In this document: piece after piece, positions 53,036 through 61,963 of the stretch
How the letters are laid out: the number at the start of each line of letters is the position of its first letter
How positions within the stretch are numbered: the first letter of the stretch is position 1
From: JALUZX01 sp964561605
GTDB taxonomy: Bacteria > Planctomycetota > UBA1135 > JALUZX01
Length of the DNA: 64,000 nt
Assembly (NCBI GenBank): GCA_964561605.1
Contig: CAZLQD010000025.1
Span: 62,001 to 126,000, forward strand
Reading direction: 5' to 3'
Made by a program: the position numbers and the translations under genes
The notes under the pieces: generated by a model
The model's database searches: none
Seen by the model: only the letters and a program-made list of their open reading frames with translations
Told to the model about the DNA's origin: nothing

Positions 53036-53676
53036 TGGGGGGCTTGAGACCTCTCGAGGTCCTGGCCCTCTCCCTGGCGGCACCGGCGGCCCTCTTCTTC
53101 CTCCTCTGGTTCTGGGTCCTGCCCAGGGCCAGGACCCCCCTTCACCCTCCCCGGCCTGTGAAGAAGACGGTCTTCCACTCCCGGACCCGGCCCATCTACG
53201 TCTTCGAGGGAAGGCTCTCCGACCGCCGCATGGTCCGGGCCTTCCAGGGGCTGACCCCCGGCCTGGAAGGGACCGAGGCTGGGAGGAGGGCCCTGGAGTT
53301 GCTTGGAAGGGAGGCCCATTCCGGCGTGGCGGTGACCCTTCTTTTGCGGAACGGGTCCGGAAAGGCCCTTCCCGCCCTGGCCGGGAACTGGGTCCTGCGC
53401 CAGGGGAAAGGAAAGGTCTGGAAGATGGCCGGCTCCCTTCGCCCCGGCTCCCCCCTGGGGAAGCTCCTGGCGGGGCTCTTCACTCCCCCTTCGGAGGAGG
53501 TCCCTCCCGGCGAGGTGGAGCGCCATCTCTTTCTCCCATCGGGAAAGGGCGGGCCCCTGGAAGCGGAGCCCCTTCAATTGGAGGGGCCTGGAGTGAAGGT
53601 GTCCTTGAGGCCCAGGCGCCTGCCCGCCCAGGACGTCTACCAGGCATGGGAACAGGCTTCCCCGAAAAAGGGGTGA
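53035..53676 (+). CDS. Membrane-anchored protein of unknown function
   Basis: A 213-residue protein with one N-terminal span (residues about 7-27: EVLALSLAAPAALFFLLWFW) and a basic, beta-rich remainder. No family is recognised. The GTG start overlaps the stop of the HEAT gene by one base, with GGAGGAG upstream. A TTG three codons later is also possible. It overlaps the next gene, so the three are likely translated together. Confidence 0.65.
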   Translation: MGGLRPLEVLALSLAAPAALFFLLWFWVLPRARTPLHPPRPVKKTVFHSRTRPIYVFEGRLSDRRMVRAFQGLTPGLEGTEAGRRALELLGREAHSGVAVTLLLRNGSGKALPALAGNWVLRQGKGKVWKMAGSLRPGSPLGKLLAGLFTPPSEEVPPGEVERHLFLPSGKGGPLEAEPLQLEGPGVKVSLRPRRLPAQDVYQAWEQASPKKG

Positions 53677-54749
53677 GGGGCTTTCTGGCAGGGATCCTGG
53701 TCCTGGCCCTGGCGGGGAGCACCGCCTGGCTCTTCCAGTCCGCGGAGGAGGCCCGGAGGACCCTCCGCCTGGAGAAGACCCGGCGGAAACGGGCCGAGGC
53801 CCAGGTCGCCCGCCTGGAGGCCGGGATCGGCGCCCTTCGCAAGGAGGTGGAAGGCCTCTGGGAGCAACTCGCCCGGGCCCGGGAGCAGAAGGAGGGCCGG
53901 GACCGGATCCTCGACGAGATCGAGAGGAAGCTCGCCTCCCGCCGGGAGAGGCCGCCCACGCCCCAATGGCGCAAGCGCCTGGAACAGGCCCGGGCCATGA
54001 TCCCCCTCACGGCCGCCTTGAACCGGGCCCTCCGCCTCTCCGGCGCCTCCAGGCTCCGTTTCTTCTCCATCGGGGGGAGGGAGGGAAAGGCCCTCCTGGA
54101 CGTGAACCTCCACCACCTGGACTCGACGGGCCTGATCGACAGGGTGGTCCGGGCGGAGAAGCTCTATCTCACCCTGGATCCGGCCCGGCGGGAACTCCGC
54201 ATCACCTGTCCAAGGGGGAAGATCCTCCAGGAGGGGAAGTGGGTCCCCTTCGGCCCGGAAGGCTGGGAACTCCTGGTGCCCATGGTGGATCCAGAGCCTT
54301 GGAAGGGCCTTGCCTTCCCAGTGGTGGAGATCCTCCCCGAACCACCGCCCGGGCCCGCCTCCAGACCGGCCTTTCCCTACTGGGAGAGGAAACTCTGGCT
54401 CGACCGGTTCCAGGCCCTCCTCTCGGGGGAACCCTCCCTGGAGAAACACCTCTTCCGGCTCCTCTCCCTGGGGGGGCTGACTCCACGAGGCTTCCGGGAG
54501 GTGGAACTCCTGGGATATACCCCCAAGGGCCTCCTGGTGGAGCGTTTCCGGGCCGAGGAACTCCGGGTGGAGCGGGCCGCCGGGAAGGGGATCAGGTTCG
54601 TCCTCTTCCGGGGGATCCACGAGGATTCCCTCGGTTCCAGACCCCTCCCGCCGGGAGGATTCCTCCTCTATTTCCCCGGGGCCAGGCCCTCCGAGTGGGC
54701 CCGTGCCCTGGGGGACCGGTTCCTGTCAGGGCCTCGCAAAGGCCTTTGA
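53646..54749 (+). CDS. Membrane-anchored coiled-coil protein of unknown function
   Basis: A 367-residue protein with one N-terminal span (about 12-29) and a long coiled coil (about 35-105, RLEAGIGALRKEVEGLWEQLARAREQ), followed by a globular part of about 250 residues that I do not recognise. The ATG at 53646 overlaps the previous gene by 31 nt. A GTG at 53673 that just overlaps its stop (GTGA) puts the span nearer the N-terminus and may be the real start. The pattern suggests a periplasmic or envelope partner of the two genes before it. Confidence 0.68.
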   Translation: MGTGFPEKGVRGFLAGILVLALAGSTAWLFQSAEEARRTLRLEKTRRKRAEAQVARLEAGIGALRKEVEGLWEQLARAREQKEGRDRILDEIERKLASRRERPPTPQWRKRLEQARAMIPLTAALNRALRLSGASRLRFFSIGGREGKALLDVNLHHLDSTGLIDRVVRAEKLYLTLDPARRELRITCPRGKILQEGKWVPFGPEGWELLVPMVDPEPWKGLAFPVVEILPEPPPGPASRPAFPYWERKLWLDRFQALLSGEPSLEKHLFRLLSLGGLTPRGFREVELLGYTPKGLLVERFRAEELRVERAAGKGIRFVLFRGIHEDSLGSRPLPPGGFLLYFPGARPSEWARALGDRFLSGPRKGL

Positions 54750-54806
54750 ACAAGGGAACTTGCAGAATCCGGGTTGATGGATGAAGGCCCTGCCTTTAAG
54801 GTTGGA

Positions 54807-54897
54807 CCTTCCCCGGGCGGGACGCTTCAAGGCCCCAGGCCCGGCGATCGGGCCCCCTGTCCGAAGGGGGCTCTTTCCTGAATGGGCCCGGGGAAGG
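54807..54897 (+). ncRNA. Candidate structured RNA or leader before rny
   Basis: CCTTCCCCGGGC (54807-54818) pairs perfectly with GCCCGGGGAAGG (54886-54897), closing a 91-nt region with a 12-bp helix. Inside, GGCCCG/CGGGCC (54838-54854, loop GCGAT) forms a 6-bp hairpin and a C-run/G-run can form another. A -10-like TTTAAGG lies just upstream (54794). No coding frame fits and it matches neither SRP RNA nor tRNA. It could be a 5-prime leader of rny or an independent small RNA. Confidence 0.45.
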
Positions 54898-54922
54898 AAC
54901 TGGATCGAACGCTGTTGCAGGC

Positions 54923-54948
54923 GGCTCTCCCCGGGGTTCCGGGGAGCC
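54923..54948 (+). promoter_or_regulatory. Strong hairpin in the rny leader
   Basis: GGCTC(T)CCCCGG / CCGGGGAGCC forms a stem of about ten base pairs with one bulge and a GGTT loop, 72 bp before the rny start. There is no U-run. It may act together with the structured region just upstream. Confidence 0.45.
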
Positions 54949-55019
54949 GGGGACGCCCCCTGGCGGGACGACTGCGAACGGCCCACTTCCCGGGAACGGG
55001 AGCAAGGAGGCCGACAACG

Positions 55020-56570
55020 ATGTGGGAAATCTGGGTGGTCATCGCTCTTCTCGGGGGAGGGGGAGCAGGGTACCTGATTCGTTTCTTCCAGGAGAAGGCC
55101 AAGCTCCGCAAGGCCGGCGACGAGGCCCGCAAGCTCATCGAGGAGGCCCGGGCCGAGGGGGAACGGTATCGCAAGGAGCTGGAACTCCAGGCCAAGGAGG
55201 AGATCAGCCGGCGCAAGGAAGAACAGGAGAAGGAGTTCGCCGAGGTCCGAAAGGACCTCCGGAACCAGCAGCGCCGCCTGGACCGGATGGAGGAGAGCCT
55301 CTCCGACAGGGAGGAGCTCTTCCGGCGCAAGGAGCGGGCCCTGGAACAGCGGGAGGCCAAGCTGGCCCAGCGGGGCAAGGAGCTGGACGAGCGCTCCCAG
55401 GAGCTGGAGCGGATGGTGGCCCAGGAGAAGGTGAAGCTCCTCGAGCTGAGCGGCCTCTCCGAGGAGGAGGCCCGCGAGGCGGTGATGCGCCGGGTGGAGG
55501 AAGAGGTCTCCGAGGAGGTGAGCGCCTACCTCCAGAAGCGCCAGCAGTCCGCCCGGGACGAGGCGGAGAAGATGGCCCGGGACGTGGTCCTCACGGCCAT
55601 CGGGAGACTGGGCGTGACCTTCTCCTCGGAGTCCACCGTCTACGCCGTGGACATCCCCAACGACGAAATGAAGGGGCGGATCATCGGCAGGGAGGGCCGG
55701 AACATCCGGGCCTTCGAAAAGGAGACGGGTGTGGACGTCGTCGTGGACGACACTCCCGGCGTGGTGGTCATCTCCAGCTTCGATCCGGTGAAGCGTGAAG
55801 TGGCCCGCATCACCCTGGAGAGGTTGATCCAGGACGGCCGGATCCATCCCGCCCGGATCGAGGAGATGGTCCACAAGGTCCAGAAGGAGGTGGACCAGAG
55901 AATCCTCGAGACGGGAAAGCAGGTCTGCTACGACTTCGGCTTCCACAACATCCATCCCAGGCTGGTGGAACTTTTGGGAAGACTTCGCTACCGCACGAGC
56001 TACGGCCAGAACTGCCTCACCCATACCTACGAGGCCTGTTACCTGGCCGGGGCCATGGCGGCGGAACTCGGGCTGGACACCCACCTGGCCGTGAGGTGCG
56101 CCCTCTTCCACGACATCGGGAAGGCCGTGAGCCACGAGTCCGAGGGAGCCCACCCCATGGTGGGGGCCGACCTGGCGCGCCGTTGCGGCGAGCCGCCCGA
56201 GGTGGTCAACGCAATCGCCGCCCACCACGAGGACGTGCCCTTCGAGACGCCCTACGCCGTCCTCACCCAGGTGGCCGACGCCATCAGCGCCTCCAGGCCC
56301 GGGGCCCGGCGGGATTCGGTGGACCGTTACATCAAGCGCCTCGAGAAGCTCGAGGAGATCGCCTCTTCCCACCAGGGGGTGAAGAGCTGCTACGCCGTCC
56401 AGGCCGGCCGGGAGGTGAGGGTGATCGTGGACGCCGCCAGGGTGGACGACAACAAGGCGACCCTCCTGGCCCAGAACATCGCCCGGGAGATCGAGGAGAG
56501 CATGGACTACCTGGGTGAGGTCCGGGTCACCCTCATCCGCGAGACCCGCGTCGTGGACTACGCGAGGTAG
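55020..56570 (+). CDS. rny: Ribonuclease Y
   Basis: A 516-residue membrane-anchored endoribonuclease that starts mRNA decay. Domain order is canonical: an N-terminal span (residues 3-23), a long Glu/Lys/Arg-rich coiled coil (about 25-190), a KH domain (about 205-270, IIGREGRNIRAFEKETGVD) and an HD domain with the HDIGKA metal motif near 363. The open frame starts 46 codons earlier, but AAGGAGG nine bases upstream and the family N-terminus favour this ATG. It is followed two bases later by ymdB, the usual partner. Confidence 0.96.
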   Translation: MWEIWVVIALLGGGGAGYLIRFFQEKAKLRKAGDEARKLIEEARAEGERYRKELELQAKEEISRRKEEQEKEFAEVRKDLRNQQRRLDRMEESLSDREELFRRKERALEQREAKLAQRGKELDERSQELERMVAQEKVKLLELSGLSEEEAREAVMRRVEEEVSEEVSAYLQKRQQSARDEAEKMARDVVLTAIGRLGVTFSSESTVYAVDIPNDEMKGRIIGREGRNIRAFEKETGVDVVVDDTPGVVVISSFDPVKREVARITLERLIQDGRIHPARIEEMVHKVQKEVDQRILETGKQVCYDFGFHNIHPRLVELLGRLRYRTSYGQNCLTHTYEACYLAGAMAAELGLDTHLAVRCALFHDIGKAVSHESEGAHPMVGADLARRCGEPPEVVNAIAAHHEDVPFETPYAVLTQVADAISASRPGARRDSVDRYIKRLEKLEEIASSHQGVKSCYAVQAGREVRVIVDAARVDDNKATLLAQNIAREIEESMDYLGEVRVTLIRETRVVDYAR

Positions 56571-56572
56571 GC

Positions 56573-57397
56573 GTGGAGGTAAGGGTAGCCTGCTTCGGGG
56601 ACGTCGTCGGTTCCGCCGGGAGGAAGATCCTGGCCCGCCTCCTGCCGGACTTCATCCGCCGGAGGGACGTCCACCTGGTGGTGGTCAACGGCGAGAACAT
56701 GGCCGGCGGATCGGGCGTCACCGAGGCCACCTACAAGGAGGTCCGCAAGGCAGGGGCGGACGTCATCACCTCGGGGGACCACATCTTCAAGAGGTCCGAG
56801 GTCATCTCCCTCCTGGAGCGGGAACCGGCCCTTCTCAGGCCGGCCAACTATCCCAAGAGGGCCGCCGGCCGGGGCTCGGTGGTGGTTTCCGCCCGCAACG
56901 GCGTGGAGGTGGGGGTGATCAACCTGGTGGGGAGGGTCTTCATGGGGCCTGCGGAGTGCCCTTTCCTCGCCGCCCAGGACCTGGTGGACCGGATCCGCCA
57001 GAGAACCCCCCTCATCTTCGTGGACATCCACGCCGAGGCCACCTCCGAGAAGATCGCCATGGGGTGGTTCCTGGATGGGTTCGTTTCCGCCGTATTCGGG
57101 ACCCACACCCACGTGCAGACCGCCGACGAGGTGGTTCTGCCGGGGGGCACGGGTTTCCTCACCGACCTGGGGATGACCGGGCCCCACGAAGGCGTGCTGG
57201 GAAGGAAGGTGAAACCGGTGCTCCACAAATTCCTCACCAACATGCCCGCCTCCTTCAAGGAGGCCTCCGATTGGGTCCTGGCGAAGGGCGCCCTGTTCAC
57301 CGTGGACCATGCCACGGGGAAGTGCCTCTCCGTGGAGCGCCTGGTCCTCTCCGAACCGGGAGCCGGCCCGGCCAGGGTGGGAGGAGGGTTCCGGTAG
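56573..57397 (+). CDS. ymdB: YmdB-type metallophosphoesterase
   Basis: A 274-residue protein of the TIGR00282/YmdB family, metallophosphoesterases that hydrolyse 2',3'-cyclic nucleotides. Metal-site motifs are FGDVVGSAGR, VVNGENMAGGSG, ITSGDHIF, DIHAEATSEK and GTHTHVQTAD. It starts on a GTG two bases after rny. The rny-ymdB order is conserved in many bacteria, and the pair links RNA decay and signalling. Confidence 0.95.
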   Translation: MEVRVACFGDVVGSAGRKILARLLPDFIRRRDVHLVVVNGENMAGGSGVTEATYKEVRKAGADVITSGDHIFKRSEVISLLEREPALLRPANYPKRAAGRGSVVVSARNGVEVGVINLVGRVFMGPAECPFLAAQDLVDRIRQRTPLIFVDIHAEATSEKIAMGWFLDGFVSAVFGTHTHVQTADEVVLPGGTGFLTDLGMTGPHEGVLGRKVKPVLHKFLTNMPASFKEASDWVLAKGALFTVDHATGKCLSVERLVLSEPGAGPARVGGGFR

Positions 57398-57398
57398 A

Positions 57399-58157
57399 AT
57401 GAAGCGGCCCGCCGGGTCTTTCCCGATCCTTTGCGCCTGGGCCTTCGCCCTGGCCCTCTCCTCCTGTAGTTGCCCTCCTTCCCGGGACGCCGGGAAGGGC
57501 GGGGTCCCGGCTTCGTCCCGGCCCGCCCCCGGGGCGCCGGCCTCCCGGCCCGCCGGGCCGCCTTCCTTCCACGGCAGGTCTCTCGCCCAGTGGGCGAAGG
57601 CCTTTCTGGAAGAGGAGGACTACGGCGCCCGGGTCCAGGCCTCGGAGGCCCTGGCCGCTTTGGGCGCTCCCGCCGTTCCCACCCTTGCCCAGGCCCTGAG
57701 GGACCCGGAACTCCGTTTCCTCGCAGGCCGGGCCCTGGAGAAGATCGGCCGGCCCGCCGTGGCCGGGCTGGTCCCGGTCCTTTCGGACCCGGACGAAGAG
57801 ACCAGGATCGCCGCCGTGGGGGTCCTGGGCGGAATCGGCCCCCAGGCCAAGGAGGCCGTCGGTGCCCTGATGGAGCGGGTCCGGAAGGGAAGTCCCCTGG
57901 AGCGGTGGGCCGCCCTGGAGGCCTTGGGCAACATCGGGCCCGCCGCGTCGGCGGCCCTCCCCCTGGTGCTCTCCATCCTGGAGCAGAGGAAGGGGCCTCC
58001 CCTCACGGCGGCGCAGAAGATCCGGGCCTTGAAGGTCCTGGAGGGGCTCTTGAGGGACGAGAACGAGCTGGTCCGCCGGACGGCCGCCTCGGTCCTGGAG
58101 CGGATCCGCCGGGGCGGGAAGGCCGGGGAGAAGGCCCGGAAAGGGGGAAAGCGCTGA
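57399..58157 (+). CDS. HEAT/PBS-lyase-repeat lipoprotein
   Basis: A 252-residue protein with a lipoprotein signal (ALALSSC, Cys near 20) and about five HEAT-type repeats (ASEALAALGAPAVPTLAQAL, AVGVLGGIGPQAKEAVGAL, ALEALGNIGPAASAALPL). Its ATG lies one base after the ymdB stop, with GGGAGGAGGG upstream. HEAT repeats suggest a scaffold. The third HEAT protein of the window. Confidence 0.83.
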   Translation: MKRPAGSFPILCAWAFALALSSCSCPPSRDAGKGGVPASSRPAPGAPASRPAGPPSFHGRSLAQWAKAFLEEEDYGARVQASEALAALGAPAVPTLAQALRDPELRFLAGRALEKIGRPAVAGLVPVLSDPDEETRIAAVGVLGGIGPQAKEAVGALMERVRKGSPLERWAALEALGNIGPAASAALPLVLSILEQRKGPPLTAAQKIRALKVLEGLLRDENELVRRTAASVLERIRRGGKAGEKARKGGKR

Positions 58158-58227
58158 CCGGGGAGGTTGCCAGGGACCTTCCCCGTCGTCATAGTGGTCC
58201 CCTTTCTCTCCCCCTCCTTTTCCCGAG

Positions 58228-59124
58228 ATGACCATGGACTCTCCCGAAAGGCTGGAAGCCTTTCTCGCCCGGGCCCGCGCCTGGGTGGAGGAAGGCCTGG
58301 ACCGGGCCCTTCCCCCCGGAGGGGAGACCCCGGGAAGTCTCCACGAGGCCATGCGTTACGCTGTCTTCGGAGGGGGCAAGCGTCTCAGGCCCGCCCTGGT
58401 CCTGGGGGCCTGCGAGGCCCTGGGAGGAAGGGGGGAGGACGCCCTGGCGGCGGCGGTGGCCTTCGAGATGATCCATACCTACTCCCTGGTCCACGACGAT
58501 CTGCCCTCCATGGACGACGACGACCTTCGCCGGGGGCGGCCTACGTGCCACAAGGTCTTCGGCGAGGCCCTGGCCCTCCTGGCCGGGGACGCCCTCCTCA
58601 CCCAGGCCTTCCAGGTCCTCTCCTCCTGGCCCCCAGGAGGAGAGCGGGCCCTGGAGACCATCCGGATCCTCTCGTCCGTGGCGGGGAGCCTGGGGATGGT
58701 GGGTGGCCAGGTCCTGGACCTGGAAGGGGAGGGAAAGGAAGCGGACCTGGAGTCGGTCAGGGCCATCCACGAAAGGAAGACCGCCGCCATGATCGCCGGA
58801 TCCCTCATGGCCGGGGGGACGGCCGCCGGGGCCCCCCGGGAGGTGGTGGAGCTCCTGGAGAGGGCGGGAAAGGCCCTGGGACTGGCCTTCCAGATCCAGG
58901 ATGATGTGCTGGACGAGACGGCCGACGCCGGAACCCTGGGGAAGACCCCCGGGAAGGACCGGAGGAGCGGCAAGCGCACATGGCCGGCGGCGGTGGGCCT
59001 GGAGAAGAGCCGGGCCCGGGCGGCCGGACTGGTCGAGGAGGGACTGGCTCTCCTTGGAGAGGCGGGGATCCGAAAGGGACCCCTCCCGGAGCTGGCCCTC
59101 TACATGGTGCGCCGGAAGAAATAG
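58228..59124 (+). CDS. ispA: Polyprenyl (farnesyl/geranyl-type) diphosphate synthase
   Basis: A 298-residue trans-isoprenyl diphosphate synthase. The first aspartate-rich motif is DDLPSMDDDD (from residue 90), the second is the DDVLDETAD stretch near 227, and GGKRLRP binds diphosphate. It condenses IPP with DMAPP/GPP in the cytoplasm. The short chain and the link to dxs point to farnesyl diphosphate synthase (ispA). An alternative ATG is at 58234. It sits 34 bp before dxs. Confidence 0.94.
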   Translation: MTMDSPERLEAFLARARAWVEEGLDRALPPGGETPGSLHEAMRYAVFGGGKRLRPALVLGACEALGGRGEDALAAAVAFEMIHTYSLVHDDLPSMDDDDLRRGRPTCHKVFGEALALLAGDALLTQAFQVLSSWPPGGERALETIRILSSVAGSLGMVGGQVLDLEGEGKEADLESVRAIHERKTAAMIAGSLMAGGTAAGAPREVVELLERAGKALGLAFQIQDDVLDETADAGTLGKTPGKDRRSGKRTWPAAVGLEKSRARAAGLVEEGLALLGEAGIRKGPLPELALYMVRRKK

Positions 59125-59158
59125 ACGGGCCGGAAACCAAGGCCCCGAGGAGCGGACG

Positions 59159-61099
59159 ATGGATCGGATTCTGGACAAGATCGACTCCCCCCGGGACTTG
59201 AAGGACCTACCCTTCGAGATGCTCCCCGCCCTGGCCGAGGAGATCCGGGAGTTCCTACTGGACACGGTCTACACCACGGGAGGGCATCTCGGTTCCAACA
59301 TGGGGGTGGTGGAACTCACCCTTGCCCTCCACAGGGTCTTCGACTTCTCCAGGGACAGGCTCCTCTTCGACGTGAGCCACCAGTGCTACACCCACAAACT
59401 CCTCACGGGCAGGCGGGAGGCCTTTCATACGCTCAGGCAAAAGGGCGGGATCTCGGGGTTCACCAACCGCTTCGAGTCGCCCTACGACGAATTCACCGTC
59501 GGGCACGCCGGCACGGCCATCTCGACGGCCCTGGGACTCGCCGAGGGGGACGCCAAGACTGGGGTGAAGCGCAAGATCGTCGCCCTCGTGGGGGACGCCT
59601 CCCTGGGATGCGGCGTCTCCTTCGAGGCCCTCAACCACGGCGGGGTCCTGGGCCGGAACGTCCTGGTGGTCCTCAACGACAACAAGTGGTCCATCTCCAA
59701 GACCGTCGGGGCCTTGAGCGCCTACTTGAACCACATCCGGACCAGCCCGCTCTACAAGGGGGCGAAGAAAGAGTTGCGGAGACTCGTTTCCTCCCTCCCC
59801 CTGGTGGGCAAGAAGGTGGACGAGGCGGGGGAGCAATTCCTCAAGGTCCTGAAGTCCACCATCGCGCCGGGATCCTTCTTCGAGGACCTGGGGCTGGGCT
59901 ACTTCGGCCCCGTCGACGGCCACGACCTGGGCGTCCTGATCAATACGATCGAACGGGTGAAGGACTTCGAGGGGGTGGTCCTGCTCCACGTCCTCACCGA
60001 GAAGGGCAGGGGCGCCGACGGCGCCGAAGAACAGGACGACCGTTTCCACGGCGTATCCCCCAGGAAGGTGGACGCCAACCGGACGAAGGACGTGGTCATC
60101 GTTCCCGGCGCCCCCGCGCCGGTCCAGGGCAAGTCCTGGACCAAGGCCTTCTCCCAGGCGATGATCGAACTCTTCCAGGAGGACGAGCGGATCACCGCCG
60201 TCACGGCGGCCATGCCCAAGGGGACCGGCCTGGACCAGGTGGCCCGGTTCTTCCCGGAGCGTGTCCACGACACGGGAATCGCCGAACAACACGCCGTGGC
60301 CTTCAGCGCCGGCCTTGCGGCGGCGGGCCTCAGGCCCGTGACGGCCATCTACTCCACCTTCCTCCAGAGGGCCTACGACATGGTCTTCCAGGAGGCCCTC
60401 CTCCAGAGGCTTCCCGTGGTCTTCGCCATGGACCGGGCCGGGGTGGTGGGCGAGGACGGGGCCACCCACAACGGCCTCTTCGACATCGCCTTCCTCCGCA
60501 CTCTCCCGGAGATCGTCCTCCTGGCGCCGAGGGACGAGACGGAGCTGCGCATGATGTTCCGCTGGGCCCTCCAGGGAGAGCACCCGGCGGCCATTCGTTA
60601 CCCCAGGGGGAATTGCCCCTCTCCCGAGAGGGGAGGGGAACGCCCCCCCCTGGCCCTGGGGAGGGCGGAACGACTCCGGAGGGGATCGGATGCGGCCCTC
60701 TTCGCCTACGGGAGCATGGTCTACCCCGCCCTGGAGGCGGCGGACCTGCTTGCCGCCGAGGGGATCGAGGCGGAGGTCTGGAACGCCCGTTTCGCCAAGC
60801 CCCTGGACAGGGAGGTCCTGGGGATGCTGGCCTCGGATTTCCCCCTCCTGGTCACCTTGGAGGAGCACGCCCTGGCCGGGGGCTTCGGCTCGGCCGTCCT
60901 GGAGGAGCTGAACGCCATGGGCGTCTCCTCCGGGAGAGTGATACGGCTAGGCGTAAGAGACGAGTTCCTGGAGCACGGGAGCCGGGAGTTGGTCCTCCGC
61001 GAGCAGGGCCTGCACCCCGGGGGGATCGCCGCCGCCGTGAAGAGGGGGCTCGGGGCGGGGAGAAAGGCCCGGGCGGCCGACCCGGGGGGGAGAGTCTGA
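59159..61099 (+). CDS. dxs: 1-deoxy-D-xylulose-5-phosphate synthase
   Basis: A 646-residue thiamine-diphosphate enzyme that joins pyruvate and glyceraldehyde 3-phosphate at the entry to the MEP isoprenoid route. Motifs are TTGGHLGSNMGVVELT, the ThDP-binding GDASLGCGVSFEALN...NDNKWSIS, DTGIAEQHAV and the AYGSMV region. The usual GHQxYPHK reads SHQCYTHK, a variant I associate with some phyla including planctomycetes. The open frame extends upstream inside ispA but the ATG matches the family start. Confidence 0.94.
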   Translation: MDRILDKIDSPRDLKDLPFEMLPALAEEIREFLLDTVYTTGGHLGSNMGVVELTLALHRVFDFSRDRLLFDVSHQCYTHKLLTGRREAFHTLRQKGGISGFTNRFESPYDEFTVGHAGTAISTALGLAEGDAKTGVKRKIVALVGDASLGCGVSFEALNHGGVLGRNVLVVLNDNKWSISKTVGALSAYLNHIRTSPLYKGAKKELRRLVSSLPLVGKKVDEAGEQFLKVLKSTIAPGSFFEDLGLGYFGPVDGHDLGVLINTIERVKDFEGVVLLHVLTEKGRGADGAEEQDDRFHGVSPRKVDANRTKDVVIVPGAPAPVQGKSWTKAFSQAMIELFQEDERITAVTAAMPKGTGLDQVARFFPERVHDTGIAEQHAVAFSAGLAAAGLRPVTAIYSTFLQRAYDMVFQEALLQRLPVVFAMDRAGVVGEDGATHNGLFDIAFLRTLPEIVLLAPRDETELRMMFRWALQGEHPAAIRYPRGNCPSPERGGERPPLALGRAERLRRGSDAALFAYGSMVYPALEAADLLAAEGIEAEVWNARFAKPLDREVLGMLASDFPLLVTLEEHALAGGFGSAVLEELNAMGVSSGRVIRLGVRDEFLEHGSRELVLREQGLHPGGIAAAVKRGLGAGRKARAADPGGRV

Positions 61100-61102
61100 A
61101 GG

Positions 61103-61963
61103 GTGACGGTCCGGGTCTTCCTCACCGGGCAGGGTGAGCGGCCGGGCGTGGCCCGGGCCGCCGAGCGGGCCCGGGCCTTCCTCGAGAGGCACGGGGAGGC
61201 CTCCTTCGCGGGAATGGACCTGGAGGCCGACCGGGACCTCTCCCGCCTGGAGGCGGACCTGCTCCTGGTGCTGGGAGGGGACGGCACCCTTCTCGGCGCG
61301 GCCCGCCGTATGGGAACCAGGCAGATTCCGACCCTGGGGATCAACATGGGCCGGCTGGGTTTCCTCTCCTCCTTCCAGGAGAAGGACATGGAGGGAGCCC
61401 TGGACCGGGCGATCCGGGGCGCTCTGAAGACGGAATTGCGCCTCATGATCCACTGCTCCCTCGTGAAGAAGGGGGCGAGGAGACCCTCCTGGGAGATGCC
61501 CGCCCTGAACGACGGGGTCCTGGGCCGTCCCCGGGCCGGGGCCATCATGGCCGTGGACGTCCGGGTGGGCGGAACCCTGGTGAGCACCTATGCGGGAGAC
61601 GGTGTCCTGGTCTCCACGCCGGGGGGGTCCACGGCCTATTCCCTCTCCTCGGGCGGGCCCGTCCTCATGCCCGAGATGGACGTCCTCCTCGTAGTGCCCC
61701 TGGCCTGCCACACCCTCTCTCTCCGGCCCCTGGGGATCCACGCCAGGGAGGGCGTGGAGATGACCCTGCGGGAGGATTCCAAGGCCGAGGCGGGGAAGCT
61801 GGTGTGCGACGGCCAGGTCTCGGTGGACGTGGAGCGGGGTGACACGGTGCGGATCCGTCCAGCCAGGAAGAAGTTCCGCCTCCTCCACGATCCCAGGATG
61901 AACTTCTTCGAGGTCCTCCGGGTCAAGCTGGGATGGGCCGGGCATCCCAACTACGAGTGGTGA
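61103..61963 (+). CDS. nadK: NAD kinase
   Basis: A 286-residue ATP-NAD kinase that makes NADP+. The GGDGTLLGAAR motif and GGSTAYSLSSGGP are diagnostic. The NxxRLGF region is INMGRLGFL. It starts on a GTG three bases after dxs. The ispA-dxs-nadK order is common and supplies precursors and cofactor for reductive steps. Length and order are typical. Confidence 0.95.
   Translation: MTVRVFLTGQGERPGVARAAERARAFLERHGEASFAGMDLEADRDLSRLEADLLLVLGGDGTLLGAARRMGTRQIPTLGINMGRLGFLSSFQEKDMEGALDRAIRGALKTELRLMIHCSLVKKGARRPSWEMPALNDGVLGRPRAGAIMAVDVRVGGTLVSTYAGDGVLVSTPGGSTAYSLSSGGPVLMPEMDVLLVVPLACHTLSLRPLGIHAREGVEMTLREDSKAEAGKLVCDGQVSVDVERGDTVRIRPARKKFRLLHDPRMNFFEVLRVKLGWAGHPNYEW

Noticed and set aside
54807..54897. 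Bacterial SRP (4.5S) RNA before rny
   Set aside because: The conserved GGTCCGGAAGGAAGCAGC core of SRP RNA is absent.
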